A stretch of DNA of 64,000 bases, taken from NCBI GenBank assembly GCA_001247695.2, contig LGRX02027621.1:1-64000 (forward strand), given 5' to 3'. A program made the translations under genes and the position numbers. Below, one piece after another: positions 1-9,476 of this stretch. Numbering within the stretch: position 1 is the stretch's first letter; each line of letters opens with the position of its first letter. The notes beneath the pieces were generated by a model. It saw nothing but the letters and a program-made list of their open reading frames with translations, was not told where the DNA came from and did no database searches. The DNA is from Cymbomonas tetramitiformis (Eukaryota; Chlorophyta; Pyramimonadophyceae; Pyramimonadales; Pyramimonadaceae).

Positions 1-723
1 CTTGTTTGGATAGCTTCATACAATTCCGGGTACCTCTGTGCAATAAGACCTGTGCAAGAGTCTATTGCTCCTATAACGTCGTCCCCTTGCGTTAAATACT
101 CCAACAGATCACGTCCGTCATGGATCTGAGTCGCGTCGGTAGCGCAGCTGGATTCGTTCAGCTCTAGAGTTAAATCCATTGGCGAGGAATTCTCCTCTGT
201 AATATGTTTAGTTATTAAAAAGCGAACGTGTTCACGTAATAATAAGTCGTGAGTCGGTAGGTCGATGCTTGTTGTGATAGCTTCATGCAAAGCCGGGTGA
301 TAGTGTTCAATAATTTTTGCGTAAGGGAGTATTGCTTGCATAACGTTTTTCCCTTCCATCAAACACTTCAAAAATTCACGTCCGTAAGGGATCTGAGTCG
401 CGTCGGTAGCGCAGCTGGATTCGTTCAGCTCTGGAGTGAATCCCATTGGCGAGGAAATCTCCTCCCCCTGCGTATTCATGACGACTGACCCGCTAACCTC
501 CGTTTCGCTATACGGTGCTTGTCGGGTATTCCTTTGTAAAAAAGCACGCAACGCGGCGCTGAAATCGTTGCATTTTTTTTAACTCCTCTCGCATCGCACC
601 GCAGTTTTGGCAGCCGTCTGGCATCGCACAAATATCGGGCGAGTGCAGGCAGTTGCGGCATCTGTACGAACTCGCCGAAGTCTTAGTCTGGACTCCGGCG
701 AGAAAAGCTTCAACAACCGACAT
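1..723 (-). CDS. Cys-cluster protein with tandem repeats (spliced, runs off left edge)
   Basis: Not recognised. Exon 1 (723-514) encodes a short N-terminal domain with Cys22, Cys25, Cys32, Cys38 and Cys41, probably a zinc site. It then meets a stop unless an intron is removed. A 46-nt GT-AG intron (513-468, donor GTATAG, acceptor ACGCAG) joins it in phase 0 to a frame that stays open to base 1. That second part holds two direct repeats of about 80 residues; each contains NESSCATDATQI and a later EAI segment, and the DNA repeats are visible at 1-230 and 270-480. The weak donor means a separate gene starting at ATG 479 is an alternative. The C-terminus lies outside the window. The start at 723 faces the TATA-rich block at 969-1007. 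Confidence 0.55.
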
Positions 724-968
724 GCGTATGCTCGTGTGTCCTATCGAGGTCTAACGAGATAACGTATCTATACGCACGTACCAGGCATGCGTGTTTACAA
801 CCGCAAACCTGCCGCGCGTGCCCGCGTTCCTGCGCCTAAGTGCTCGGGCTTTATTTCTCGGTACCGCGCGCGGCGATGCTTCGAAATACACAAATAAAAA
901 TTCCACACGATTTAACGTTCGTATTGATAGAGTGATACAATTTTGGTAATAGGCAAAACGAGCTGCAT

Positions 969-1007
969 GTATAAATATACATATACATATATATATATAA
1001 ATATATA
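969..1007. promoter_or_regulatory. TATA-rich intergenic promoter block
   Basis: A run of TATA-type repeats lies between two divergent genes (starts at 723 minus and 1150 plus). It resembles the TATATATA boxes before several other genes in this window, so it probably serves one or both of these genes. Confidence 0.6.
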
Positions 1008-1149
1008 CCGTTGTATTTGCGAAGTTGTCATCGTGGATACGGTGACCGGGGTCTCCGCCCGCAGCTCGTCTAGTGTTCACCGGAGTTTAGACGCCTCGAT
1101 TTTATTGTGTTCCGCGGTACGCCATATACCGTAGAACTGAAGCACATGC

Positions 1150-2088
1150 ATGCGTAACACGATTTGCAATCGGCGTACGCTTCTCCGGCTTTGGGTATTG
1201 GCAATCATAATGCACGTCACATATTTTGGCGTGACGAAACAAATAGATTGCTATGTCAAAACCAATAACGCCAAAAAAATCGACTGCACTGTAGCTATCG
1301 TTGGCATGGTCAGAGATAATATGCAGAACAAGGTGTTACAAACTTTGCAAGCGTACTGCGAGTTGTCCTTCGTAACCAAAATATACATAATGCACGGTCC
1401 CCAGGCATCGAAGACCTTGAGAATCAGTCTGAAGACAGTAAGCTGCTTACACGTGTATGAGGAACCGGAGTTGTCGAAGGACGTAATAGATCACCGTATT
1501 CGACGTATTGCGCAACTGCGAAACCATTTACGTATGTTGGTTTCCCGTGACGTAGCAGGGTCTGTGTCACATGTGATGGTAGCGGATTTGGATACTTCGA
1601 CGACGTTGGAACCCGATATGCTACGTGCCATACATTTGGATTACAATCGAAATGCCTTCGCGTTTCGAAACGATATAATTTGCGGTCATGGGTTGTATAA
1701 AGAGGCCGATGGGAACCGCGTTTACTACAATTACTATGACACCTACCCGTTGGTGTTGATGAACGGTGAATGGCCGCATGGCATAATCGGATCCCCGCAG
1801 GGACGCGCCAAATTGACCGCGATGATAAACGCGACCAACCGCACGCTGCAGGTGAAATCCTGTTTTGGAGGCGCGACGCTTTATCCGTATCGATTATGGC
1901 TTTCTCCGGCATGCTCATACACGGAAGTGCCTTTAGGCCTAACGAAGGCGTACCATTCGATCGGAGGTGCGTGCGAACATACAAATTTGCATTCTTGCAT
2001 CGCAACGGTGCATCCAGAAGCGCGGTTTTTCATAAACAAGCGCGCGACGTTAATTTGGAGCGGCCCGAATCATGCAGTCGCAGTTTGA
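1150..2088 (+). CDS. Type II membrane glycosyltransferase, GT-A-like
   Basis: The 312-residue product has a hydrophobic signal anchor at about residues 11-29, so the catalytic part should face the ER/Golgi lumen. VADLDTSTTLEPD places an acidic DxD-type motif at 146-148, the usual metal and nucleotide-sugar site of GT-A enzymes. Further conserved-looking pieces are KSCFGGATLY (236-245) and CEHTNLHSC (275-283), which resemble the mannosyltransferase/CAP59-type (GT69-like) families. The substrate cannot be told from the sequence. There is a TATA block 140-180 bp upstream and an AATAAA signal about 110 bp after the stop. Together with the glycosyltransferases at 9.9 and 42.3 kb it suggests virus-directed glycosylation of surface proteins. 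Confidence 0.7.
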   Translation: MRNTICNRRTLLRLWVLAIIMHVTYFGVTKQIDCYVKTNNAKKIDCTVAIVGMVRDNMQNKVLQTLQAYCELSFVTKIYIMHGPQASKTLRISLKTVSCLHVYEEPELSKDVIDHRIRRIAQLRNHLRMLVSRDVAGSVSHVMVADLDTSTTLEPDMLRAIHLDYNRNAFAFRNDIICGHGLYKEADGNRVYYNYYDTYPLVLMNGEWPHGIIGSPQGRAKLTAMINATNRTLQVKSCFGGATLYPYRLWLSPACSYTEVPLGLTKAYHSIGGACEHTNLHSCIATVHPEARFFINKRATLIWSGPNHAVAV

Positions 2089-2573
2089 CGCAACTACGAT
2101 TATATAAAGCGCGCACAGTGGTTACCGTGCAACGTAATGCCGCGTCGCACAAAAAGCGACGGCCCCGGCTTTGCGTACGCGCTGCATAACGACAGCCAAT
2201 AAAACGGACTCTTTAATATAATTAATACGACACTGCGTCTACGCGCTTTTCTTCGTATGTCCCCTCAAACATTCCGTGCAAGCATCCCCTCAAGCATTCC
2301 GCGTTGAAACAATCCGTGCACGCGCCTTCCGAAGTTTTACGATTGCAAGACACTTCAGGATGCTACTATGTTTCAATTGGCCTGCGTGTGCGCTTTTTGA
2401 AATTGGGCGCTCACCGCGCTTGAAAGTGGCACGAAGCGCGCCCATCGCCCCAGACACCCACGTCCTCGGAGCGAAACAGCTTTTTGCCCGCCTGCGTAGA
2501 CGACGACGACGACGGTTCTTGGCCGATCGCACTTTATGTTGTAGCAGCAGAACGTGGCACCGACGAGCCTTCC
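2089..2573. other. Intergenic, convergent gene ends
   Basis: This is the gap between the converging glycosyltransferase and erlin-like genes. It holds a poly(A)-type AATAAA near 2199. The open frames on both strands show no start context or recognisable protein, and I call no gene. Confidence 0.4.
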
Positions 2574-3554
2574 CTACTGTTGGCGTTCCCGCGGCGACCA
2601 CCAGGTGGACGCTGTGGTGGCAGGGCTTGCGGGTTGCACGGGGTCGATCATGAGCGTGGGGATGCGCTCGCCGAAATAGGCTTTCGTGTTGTGCTCCCAC
2701 ACGCGCGTAGCTTGCAGACGGAGATACGGTTCGGTCAACAGCGCTTGGTTTGCCGCGGCTTCCTCTTCAACCGCGTAGCGCTTGGAGTCCGCAGTTAGTT
2801 TATCTTCGTACGATCGTGTTTCGGCCTGAAGGCGCGCCCGTCGTGCCTCCGTGCTGGATTTGATTTCCGCCTCCTCCGCGTGCTTGCGCGCGGTTGATAC
2901 GACTCGCACGCGTTCTGTTTCGAGTTCACGCTCCACGACTTCGTGGGTGCGCATCGCCACGAGCGCCGCGGTGCGCTGCTCCTCCATCGCCTCGTAATTG
3001 CGTCGGATCGTTTCGGGTATGACAGGCTTTGTCATGCGCACCGCGATGACGGTGACCCCGGTGACGTATCTGTCTAAATCGCTTTGCAGCGCGGACTCCA
3101 GCGATCGGTCGAGCGTGGCGAAGTCGTCGACGTACACCTGTCTGAGGGTTTTGTTGGAGCAAAATTTGTTTATTTCGTGATGGATTTTATCATGAATCCA
3201 TACAATGTCGTAGTCCGCCCCGTAAGCCTTGACGATGGAATGGGCCTTCTCTTTTTGTAGCGTGTTGACAACTTCCACACGCTCAAACTCCGACATGATA
3301 CCGTCCTTCGTGCCGCACGGCACGTTTCGGACAACATCCGTCTGCACCCGAACCTGCACGTTAACCAAACGCGTAATGATCGGCAGGTGCACATGCACGC
3401 CAGGTTCGGCCACCGCGTCGAGCAATTTGCCGCCTCGAAAGTAAAGACCGACGTGCCCCTCGGGCACCACGTGCGGTATCTGCGCGATACACGCCCGAGG
3501 CGCGCCAATCACGTACGCGAGCGAGAGCGTGGCGAGCTTGCGAAACAGGAACAT
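2574..3554 (-). CDS. Erlin-like SPFH-domain protein
   Basis: The 326-residue product matches the erlin branch of the SPFH/prohibitin superfamily along almost its whole length. It has a short N-terminal hydrophobic anchor (about 6-24), then PEGHVGLYFRGG, PGVHVHLPIITR, NVPCGTKDGIM, the KIHHEINKFCS segment, and MTKPVIPETIRRNYEAME. A charged coiled coil follows (about 215-290) and it ends in AYFGERIPTLMIDP. Cellular erlins are about 340 residues and form large oligomeric rings in the ER membrane, where they bind cholesterol-rich domains and scaffold ER-associated degradation. A viral copy could organise ER membrane for virion assembly or divert ERAD; that role is inference. ATG 3554 is the natural start, and a TATA-like block lies about 145 bp upstream. 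It is probably host-derived. Confidence 0.88.
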   Translation of the reverse strand: MFLFRKLATLSLAYVIGAPRACIAQIPHVVPEGHVGLYFRGGKLLDAVAEPGVHVHLPIITRLVNVQVRVQTDVVRNVPCGTKDGIMSEFERVEVVNTLQKEKAHSIVKAYGADYDIVWIHDKIHHEINKFCSNKTLRQVYVDDFATLDRSLESALQSDLDRYVTGVTVIAVRMTKPVIPETIRRNYEAMEEQRTAALVAMRTHEVVERELETERVRVVSTARKHAEEAEIKSSTEARRARLQAETRSYEDKLTADSKRYAVEEEAAANQALLTEPYLRLQATRVWEHNTKAYFGERIPTLMIDPVQPASPATTASTWWSPRERQQ

Positions 3555-3695
3555 GGTTGGCTTTGCTAGGTGAATTCTAAATCACACCACGATCAGCGGG
3601 GGTTTTTTTACTCTGCCTGGGACATGCACCACAGGGCGTCCGTGAACAGCGCGGCGCGTTTATCGTCATTGTCATCGAAATTTATGAACACGAAG

Positions 3696-3713
3696 GTATA
3701 TACATATTTATAA
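3696..3713 (-). promoter_or_regulatory. TATA-like box upstream of erlin-like gene
   Basis: On the minus strand this reads TATAAATATGTATATA, about 145 bp before the erlin-like start at 3554. The spacing is longer than for other genes here, so a 5' leader of about 100 nt would be expected. Confidence 0.4.
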
Positions 3714-3802
3714 TTGCCCAAACGGGGGACGCGCACTGCATGTACATGTTTACGTGGCCCTAACCCTGTTGGTCCCGCAGGTAGTCTGCGATATCAGCCA
3801 CA

Positions 3803-4861
3803 CTACAATCCACGTCCGGGGGCAAGTCCCTCAAGGCTTCGCTTGATTAGCGCGCACGCGTTCGCGTTTGCTAGGTCCAAAGTCTCCTGTTGAGTTACGC
3901 AATCCGCGGTCCGCATGTGGTGGAGCAGTCGTGCAATACAAGTCTCCACCACGACCGAGAATTTTTGGGCAAACAGGGCGTCCAACTTTTGATCCAAAAA
4001 ACCGTCGAGGAATTCGGATCGTGCGTTCCCGGCCATCGTGGTCGCGACGCTCGCGGTGTTCTGCGGCGTACGCGTTTCGGCGTCGGCCAGGTGGACGGGT
4101 TCACTCGGACGCGTGTCGTTGTCGGCGAATCGAACGCGTTTACACGGACGCGCACGCGACTGATCGCGCGTCTCTATCGGCGTGGTTTCGGAGCCCTCGG
4201 CGATTACCGGCAACGCGTCTGCGACGTTATCGCCTGAGTTCGTGTACATGACCATAAGATCGTACACTTTACGTCCGAACTTCGACAGCCGTGACGCGTC
4301 GTAGGCGACGTTCAACGTGACGCACGGATACTTGCATCGCGTGTATCTGGCGACGAGCGCCTCGGCCACGGTTGCACGAGGTGTGAGGTAAAAAGCTTTG
4401 TCGTCGCCGAAAAACAGGTGCAGTATGTACAAGTGCTCCGCGTATTGCAATACGTTTTTTTGTAAGGACGTGGAGCTTTTACTAACCACGTCTAAAATCA
4501 CGTTGTTGATTTGGCGATGCGCGCAATTATTTAGGTCGCGCGCGGTGCAGTTTTTGCATAAAGAAGTTGACTTATTTCGCACGTACGCGATCAGAGACAT
4601 GTGCGTACGTTTGTACTGCTTGTTGTCCGTAAATTTGGTGATGCGATCTCCTATCGCTGCGTGTAACAATACATGCACAGCGAGACAGTCCGCACGGGTA
4701 CTACGGCGCAATATGTCGTCGTTCGTTTCACCGCTGTTTTTATCCAGCGTACGCGCTAACTGGCTCATCTGCGTCACGTACACATCTAAATTTTCTGTTG
4801 CGCGACGACCGGTGGCCACAGAGTTATTCAGCGGCGTGATGTTACGTGGTTGTGTCTGCAT
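3803..4861 (-). CDS. Uncharacterised protein, 352 aa
   Basis: I do not recognise this protein. It has an alpha-helical-looking N-terminal half with a possible zinc site (CKNCTARDLNNCAH, about residues 100-113), a low-complexity acidic/polar middle (about 210-270), and a helical C-terminus. There is no signal peptide or membrane segment. The start ATG at 4861 is preceded by a pyrimidine-rich TTTTTTTCAG acceptor-like sequence at about 4876-4885, and a GTGGGT donor-like site lies about 35 nt further upstream. A small 5'-UTR intron is therefore possible. It is co-oriented with the two genes upstream (5019-7218). Confidence 0.7.
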   Translation of the reverse strand: MQTQPRNITPLNNSVATGRRATENLDVYVTQMSQLARTLDKNSGETNDDILRRSTRADCLAVHVLLHAAIGDRITKFTDNKQYKRTHMSLIAYVRNKSTSLCKNCTARDLNNCAHRQINNVILDVVSKSSTSLQKNVLQYAEHLYILHLFFGDDKAFYLTPRATVAEALVARYTRCKYPCVTLNVAYDASRLSKFGRKVYDLMVMYTNSGDNVADALPVIAEGSETTPIETRDQSRARPCKRVRFADNDTRPSEPVHLADAETRTPQNTASVATTMAGNARSEFLDGFLDQKLDALFAQKFSVVVETCIARLLHHMRTADCVTQQETLDLANANACALIKRSLEGLAPGRGL

Positions 4862-5018
4862 CGCTGCAGTCGGTTCTGAAAAAAATGAAACATGCTTTCA
4901 GCGACTGTTATTTGTACCCACCTAGGCCGAAGTTCAGCGTGGCGTATCGAGTTTCTTTGACAACGCCATCTCCCAATGCATAACGCCACGGTGGCATACA
5001 GTAGCATACATCGACCGT

Positions 5019-6287
5019 CTAACCCATTTTCCTTTTTTTTGTGAGACCAATCGCGTCGCAACAGCGCGCGCCACTCGCCAAATCAGCCATCACGTCGTTC
5101 AGATTTTGCGCATACCCAAACTCGCTATTTGTGGTTCGTATCGTGTAGATGTCGGTGCAAAGGCGCATATGTAACGATCCGACGTTTGACCGAAAAGCAT
5201 GGTAGAAGCGCGACCACAGACGATACATGCACGGATCGTGTTCTTGGATAAAGGCGCGCAACGTCGGATTACGCGCCCAAGATACGTACACATCCACGCG
5301 TAATACGGTGAGCGTGGCGTGCGACGTACGGTTCCACGCGGGTAAAAACCGATCGAACAGATCCGACGCGGGCAACGCGTCCAGGCAGTTGATAATGGAG
5401 CAATCCGCGAGCTTCGGTAAACGTTTCACGGCCAGGTATAAATCTACGTCGCTGGACGTGAGACGCACCAAACGGACCACGCGTAGGGACGCGGCGAGCT
5501 CCCATCCGGCGCACCAAAAAACGTGAACTTCTTGCAGATGCAGCGTGTGCAACGCGCTCGCACGCGCGTACGTGCTGATCATCGGCCACACGCTTGGGCC
5601 GCAACAGCGCGCGACGAACGTGCGCAGCGACGCCATCTCAATCGTGGCGCTCGCCGTCACCGGCGGGCCGTTCGCCGATGTCGAGATCGTACGTACACCG
5701 TCCAAAACGAGTTCGTTCAGGTACCTACAGTTTTGAAGTTTCGTTGTCACGCGCGTGATGTTGGGATCCTCGACGGGCATGTTGATCAGGTGCAACACGT
5801 GCAGGTTCTCTAGCGTTTCAGGGGTATGCAGAGTCAGATACACCGCCTCACGAAAAAATTCGACGCTGCGCAGCATCAGCTCCGCGTGCGCGCGTTCCGT
5901 CTCGTCATCGTCCGTGTCCGTATCCGACGACCCGATCGACGTATCGCGGTCCGCGCCGGACTCGCACCATGTGATGAATTTGCAGTCGGTACGAGTCGTC
6001 GCGTATGCCATGCTGTTGAAATCGTAGCGTCTGTGCGCGGACGTGGGTGTCGCTCTTTGACGCGTGATTTTCTGCAGCACGTACGTCGCGTGCATGCACG
6101 CGTACATTTGGTCGTACTTTGATAGGCGTGACCGTCTGTGACAATACGTGTGCACCACCGGCACGTGCGGTCGCGAGTTAAGCACCAAGCGGTGGCAAAC
6201 CTGAATGACCACGTTAAGCGCTTCGTGCGCGATGCGCGTCCGCGCCGTGATCCCGTCGTCCGCCATCGCGACGCGTCTATGCATCAT
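5019..6287 (-). CDS. Leucine-rich-repeat-like protein
   Basis: The reading frame stays open to 6392, but the part before 6287 overlaps the upstream gene. I prefer the ATG at 6287 (MMHRRVAMADDG), which leaves only an 11-nt overlap with the stop of the gene at 6277. The C-terminal two thirds contain irregular repeats with regularly spaced Leu/Val, such as LENLHVLHLINM, LNELVLDGV, LHTLHLQEV and LRVVRLVRL, as in LRR proteins. An acidic Asp/Glu/Ser-rich stretch precedes them. No F-box is evident. It resembles in style the larger LRR protein at 50.3-51.9 kb. The function is unknown; protein-protein interaction is likely. Confidence 0.65.
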   Translation of the reverse strand: MMHRRVAMADDGITARTRIAHEALNVVIQVCHRLVLNSRPHVPVVHTYCHRRSRLSKYDQMYACMHATYVLQKITRQRATPTSAHRRYDFNSMAYATTRTDCKFITWCESGADRDTSIGSSDTDTDDDETERAHAELMLRSVEFFREAVYLTLHTPETLENLHVLHLINMPVEDPNITRVTTKLQNCRYLNELVLDGVRTISTSANGPPVTASATIEMASLRTFVARCCGPSVWPMISTYARASALHTLHLQEVHVFWCAGWELAASLRVVRLVRLTSSDVDLYLAVKRLPKLADCSIINCLDALPASDLFDRFLPAWNRTSHATLTVLRVDVYVSWARNPTLRAFIQEHDPCMYRLWSRFYHAFRSNVGSLHMRLCTDIYTIRTTNSEFGYAQNLNDVMADLASGARCCDAIGLTKKRKMG

Positions 6288-7218
6288 GCCGGAGGTTAAA
6301 TCGTACGCGTCGGCGACTTTTTTTTTTAATTCGCTTGTATGTTCGATCACTATCAGCACTGTTATCATGCAAAATGTCGATATTGCGTTCAATCACATTA
6401 GCCACGTTAAGTAAACGACCACGCATCAAGTCCACGGCGTCTTTAAATTTTCGTAATCGTGCGATTAAAAGATCATGACGTCGCTCGACCGTGCCACGAT
6501 CGTGCCACACACCATATTCGTCAAGACTTGCGCATCGCCACGTCGCGCGCGTCAGAGACGCGATCACGGCGTCAGCGCGCTTTCGGTCATCGTTTTGCAC
6601 GCGCCAGAGAATCACGTTATCAACAGAGGGCGTATGGGTGTCGCTATTCAACAACGTCAACTCGTACGCTGGTGCGATGGGCGTGCGTTTGGTGACGTGA
6701 AGTGTGTACTCGCCGACAGCCTTCGTGACGATACACCACACCGTAACGTTGTCGTTCACGCCACGGGGCATGCACGTGTCCACGAAATGCTCTTTTGTCA
6801 ACGGTATCTTGCAATCCCCGATGGCGCCTCTGGAGCGCCCGTTGTATCGACACAGATGCAGCAACCACTGCGCATGCATTTTACCTGTCAAATCTACATC
6901 GCCCCGCAAGAGCTCCTCGTCATATATCATAGACCATTCTGTACCGTAAACATTTAATGACTTAAAGTATTCTGGCGAATTATGGCTCGCGTATCTGCGA
7001 AGCAATATTTTTTTGGACGTGTTTTTGACGTAATCATTCTTGTAATTTCGAAAGATGGCCTTGAGTTTATCGAGTTCATCAGCGTCACCATTATTATAAA
7101 CTTCCCCTTTGTATTCTGCTGGTCCCACGAAAATGCTATTTCGGTAGTTGTCGTATTTGTAATACGAGTCCCCGCGAGCTTGGACGACGTACCCAAGATG
7201 GTATACGAACTTTTGCAT
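6277..7218 (-). CDS. Uncharacterised protein, 313 aa
   Basis: Not recognised. I start it at ATG 7218 (MQKFVYHLGYVV) because the TATATATA run at 7276-7293 lies 58 bp upstream. A longer frame would begin with GTG almost inside that promoter. The product is soluble and rich in charged residues, with a very basic C-terminus (KRIKKKSRRRVRF) that could bind nucleic acid or act as a nuclear signal. The stop overlaps the start of the next gene, so the two may be co-transcribed. Confidence 0.7.
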   Translation of the reverse strand: MQKFVYHLGYVVQARGDSYYKYDNYRNSIFVGPAEYKGEVYNNGDADELDKLKAIFRNYKNDYVKNTSKKILLRRYASHNSPEYFKSLNVYGTEWSMIYDEELLRGDVDLTGKMHAQWLLHLCRYNGRSRGAIGDCKIPLTKEHFVDTCMPRGVNDNVTVWCIVTKAVGEYTLHVTKRTPIAPAYELTLLNSDTHTPSVDNVILWRVQNDDRKRADAVIASLTRATWRCASLDEYGVWHDRGTVERRHDLLIARLRKFKDAVDLMRGRLLNVANVIERNIDILHDNSADSDRTYKRIKKKSRRRVRFNLRHDA

Positions 7219-7275
7219 TTTGCGATATACGACCGAGTACGCGCGCGTGTGTTCGTGATCCGGTAAGTGCACGTG

Positions 7276-7293
7276 TATATATATATATATATA
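7276..7293. promoter_or_regulatory. Perfect TA-repeat box between divergent genes
   Basis: An 18-nt alternating TA run lies 58 bp from the minus-strand start at 7218 and 45 bp from the plus-strand ATG at 7339. It is symmetrical and suitably spaced for both genes, so it may work as a shared bidirectional core promoter. Confidence 0.65.
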
Positions 7294-7338
7294 CGCACGC
7301 GCGGTTCCGCGCAGTATTGAGATCCTTTTGGCGGTGCA

Positions 7339-8043
7339 ATGTGCACCTCACGAGCCAGGATCGCATGGAACACGTGCATGAATTTTATGTACCCGGCGTG
7401 TCAAAAGGAGGTGGCCCTGAACCGTGTCGAACTGCAGCGCGATCTGCATATGGTGGATATCAACAAACTGGACCGGGTCGGACAGCAGTACGAGACGCGT
7501 ATCAAACAGGCCATGAGCCGAAATCTGCGCACAGCCGCGCTGGACCTTCTGAAAGCCCAAAAACGAAACGATATGAAACTCAAGCAACACACGGCGTTGC
7601 ACGCCGCGTGCGAACAGATGATCGACCGATTGCAAATTGACCGCGACGTGTGCGCCACGACGGGCGCACTGAGGGACGCGACGGCGGTGGCGCACAGAGG
7701 CCTTGGCGACTTCGACGGCATGACGTCCGACATCGACAAAATGGTCGACCAGATGAGCGACCTGAACGACGCGTCGGCGGACGTAAGGCAGGCGATGACG
7801 GCGCTCGGCGAAGTGCCGTTATACGGCGGCGCGGAGCACGACGCCGATACCCACTCGCTGGAGTACGAGCTCGATGCGTATTTGCGGGAGGCTAAGGCCG
7901 ATGAACACCCGCAAGACGTTGCGCCCAGCAAAATTTCAAACGCCGCGCCCACCACAGTACCGCCATCGGTCAACTATTTCGTGTTGGAGGATGATACGGA
8001 GCTTCCCTCCGCGCCACGCCAGATCGCGCTGCCGGTCTCGTGA
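7339..8043 (+). CDS. ESCRT-III (Snf7/CHMP4-like) protein
   Basis: The 234-residue product has the size, charge pattern and order of an ESCRT-III subunit. A basic, helical N-terminal half contains YETRIKQAMSRN and ALDLLKAQKRNDMKLKQ, matching the Snf7 hairpin. A middle helix reads DFDGMTSDIDKMVDQM, then VRQAMTALGE, then an acidic helix LEYELDAYLREA. A short tail ends in ELPSAPRQIALP, like the end of the CHMP4/Snf7 tail. ESCRT-III filaments constrict and cut membranes in budding away from the cytosol, nuclear envelope sealing and virus egress. A virus-encoded copy could drive its own membrane scission. ATGs at 7339, 7378 and 7387 are possible; 7339 fits the TATA box spacing. Confidence 0.8.
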   Translation: MCTSRARIAWNTCMNFMYPACQKEVALNRVELQRDLHMVDINKLDRVGQQYETRIKQAMSRNLRTAALDLLKAQKRNDMKLKQHTALHAACEQMIDRLQIDRDVCATTGALRDATAVAHRGLGDFDGMTSDIDKMVDQMSDLNDASADVRQAMTALGEVPLYGGAEHDADTHSLEYELDAYLREAKADEHPQDVAPSKISNAAPTTVPPSVNYFVLEDDTELPSAPRQIALPVS

Positions 8044-8157
8044 GGCGTTTGCACAAAAACTTTCGTACACTTTAATGTAATTATTAACGCGAGGGAACAA
8101 TTGAACCACCCATACCCGCAACACACCACGGCGCTGTGAACCGCATAGCAATCAGCC

Positions 8158-9426
8158 ATGGCGCAACTTGCCGCGCGGACGAAGCATGCACTTTTCGACG
8201 TCGTAGATAGAAGGGTGTACGACCGTGTGGTGGGACTACGTTTGACCGTGGCAGCGTTCTGCTTCAATTGCACCAGCTCTGTCGATAACACGCCGGTGGA
8301 GGTGCGCGTGGTAGGCTACCAGGTGCATACCACACCGAAATCGATGGCTCGTGTCGTCCTGCGCGTCGTGACGTTGGACGACGGCGCGCGTCACACCCTG
8401 CCCGACTGGGCCCTGTTCTCACAATCCGGCACGATCGACGTGTTCGGTCGTATCGCATCGGCTAAGCGCGCGGATGAGGCCAACCAGCTCTGCGAGCGAG
8501 CTCACAAACGGAACCTTCAGTTTGCCGATGCGTGTCACAGGTCCGGCGTGAGATCCGCTTTAGTGCTAGACGGCGCTGCGGGTTCGACCTCTCGCGCGTT
8601 GCGACAAAAAGGGATCGAGGATATATACCAAGCGAATCAAGACGCGACCGCCCTCATCGCGCTCGCCGTCGAAGGTGACGTGGTGGTGCACACGACAACG
8701 AGCGTACGCGCCGCGCATCGTCGTGGGTCCAAACAGAGCGACGTGTACGAGCTTTTGCGTCTATCCCGCGACGCGCCTAACAGTCTGCACGCCACCGCCC
8801 GTAGCGCATGTTACGCACAGGCCCTAGCCCTTGACATTTACGGCACCTGGCGACCGGAGTACGACCGCACGCTGCAAAACGTGGTCGACAGTGCCGACGT
8901 TCGCGCGTTGCTGGTGACTTACTGCACGCGAAACTCGACGCGCGTGCCCGTCGTGCCTTTTGGGTACATCACGATCACGACAGGGGAGCATCGTTCAATG
9001 AGATGGAGTATTCTGGTCAGAATCGACGCGCCCAAAAAATGTCCGCATCCCGTGTACGCCTTCGAAGACATGACAGTAGGTTCCATGATGCTCGTGCGCG
9101 TGCGTAAAAAAAACCTCTGGGCGGCGTTCACCGCCCGCTCCAAACGGCGAAGGCGCGTGAGCGCGCCCTGTCAGCTGATGAGAGTGTCGCAAGTGTGCGC
9201 CGCCTCGCGGGCGCTTCTGTGCGAGGTGCTGCAGCCTCGAAGGACTCACTTTATGGACGATCTGCTGATGTATCGCAAGGCAGCGTTTACTGTCGGGACG
9301 ATGCGCGCTCGCGTGCACCACGATCGCGTACATGTGATGCTGGCGTGGGACCCGGAGCACAACGACATAAAGGACGCGCTACCTTTGAATATACGTAAGA
9401 AAATTGAGCGCAGCATATACGGTTAG
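8158..9426 (+). CDS. Possible Rossmann-fold methyltransferase-like protein
   Basis: A 422-residue protein without a close match that I recognise. The segment ALVLDGAAGSTSRALRQKG (about residues 137-155), followed by a short acidic/Asn position and a later VEGDVVVH strand, resembles the SAM-binding region of class I methyltransferases, but the glycine motif is not canonical. The N-terminal 100 residues look like a beta-rich Tudor/BAH-style module. The C-terminal 150 residues are very basic. The start at 8158 is the first ATG. It is transcribed in line with the ESCRT-III-like gene 115 bp upstream. Confidence 0.6.
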   Translation: MAQLAARTKHALFDVVDRRVYDRVVGLRLTVAAFCFNCTSSVDNTPVEVRVVGYQVHTTPKSMARVVLRVVTLDDGARHTLPDWALFSQSGTIDVFGRIASAKRADEANQLCERAHKRNLQFADACHRSGVRSALVLDGAAGSTSRALRQKGIEDIYQANQDATALIALAVEGDVVVHTTTSVRAAHRRGSKQSDVYELLRLSRDAPNSLHATARSACYAQALALDIYGTWRPEYDRTLQNVVDSADVRALLVTYCTRNSTRVPVVPFGYITITTGEHRSMRWSILVRIDAPKKCPHPVYAFEDMTVGSMMLVRVRKKNLWAAFTARSKRRRRVSAPCQLMRVSQVCAASRALLCEVLQPRRTHFMDDLLMYRKAAFTVGTMRARVHHDRVHVMLAWDPEHNDIKDALPLNIRKKIERSIYG

Positions 9427-9476
9427 ATCGCGTCGTGTGTTGAAGTGATTTATTTAAACGATTGTAAGGGCGAAAA

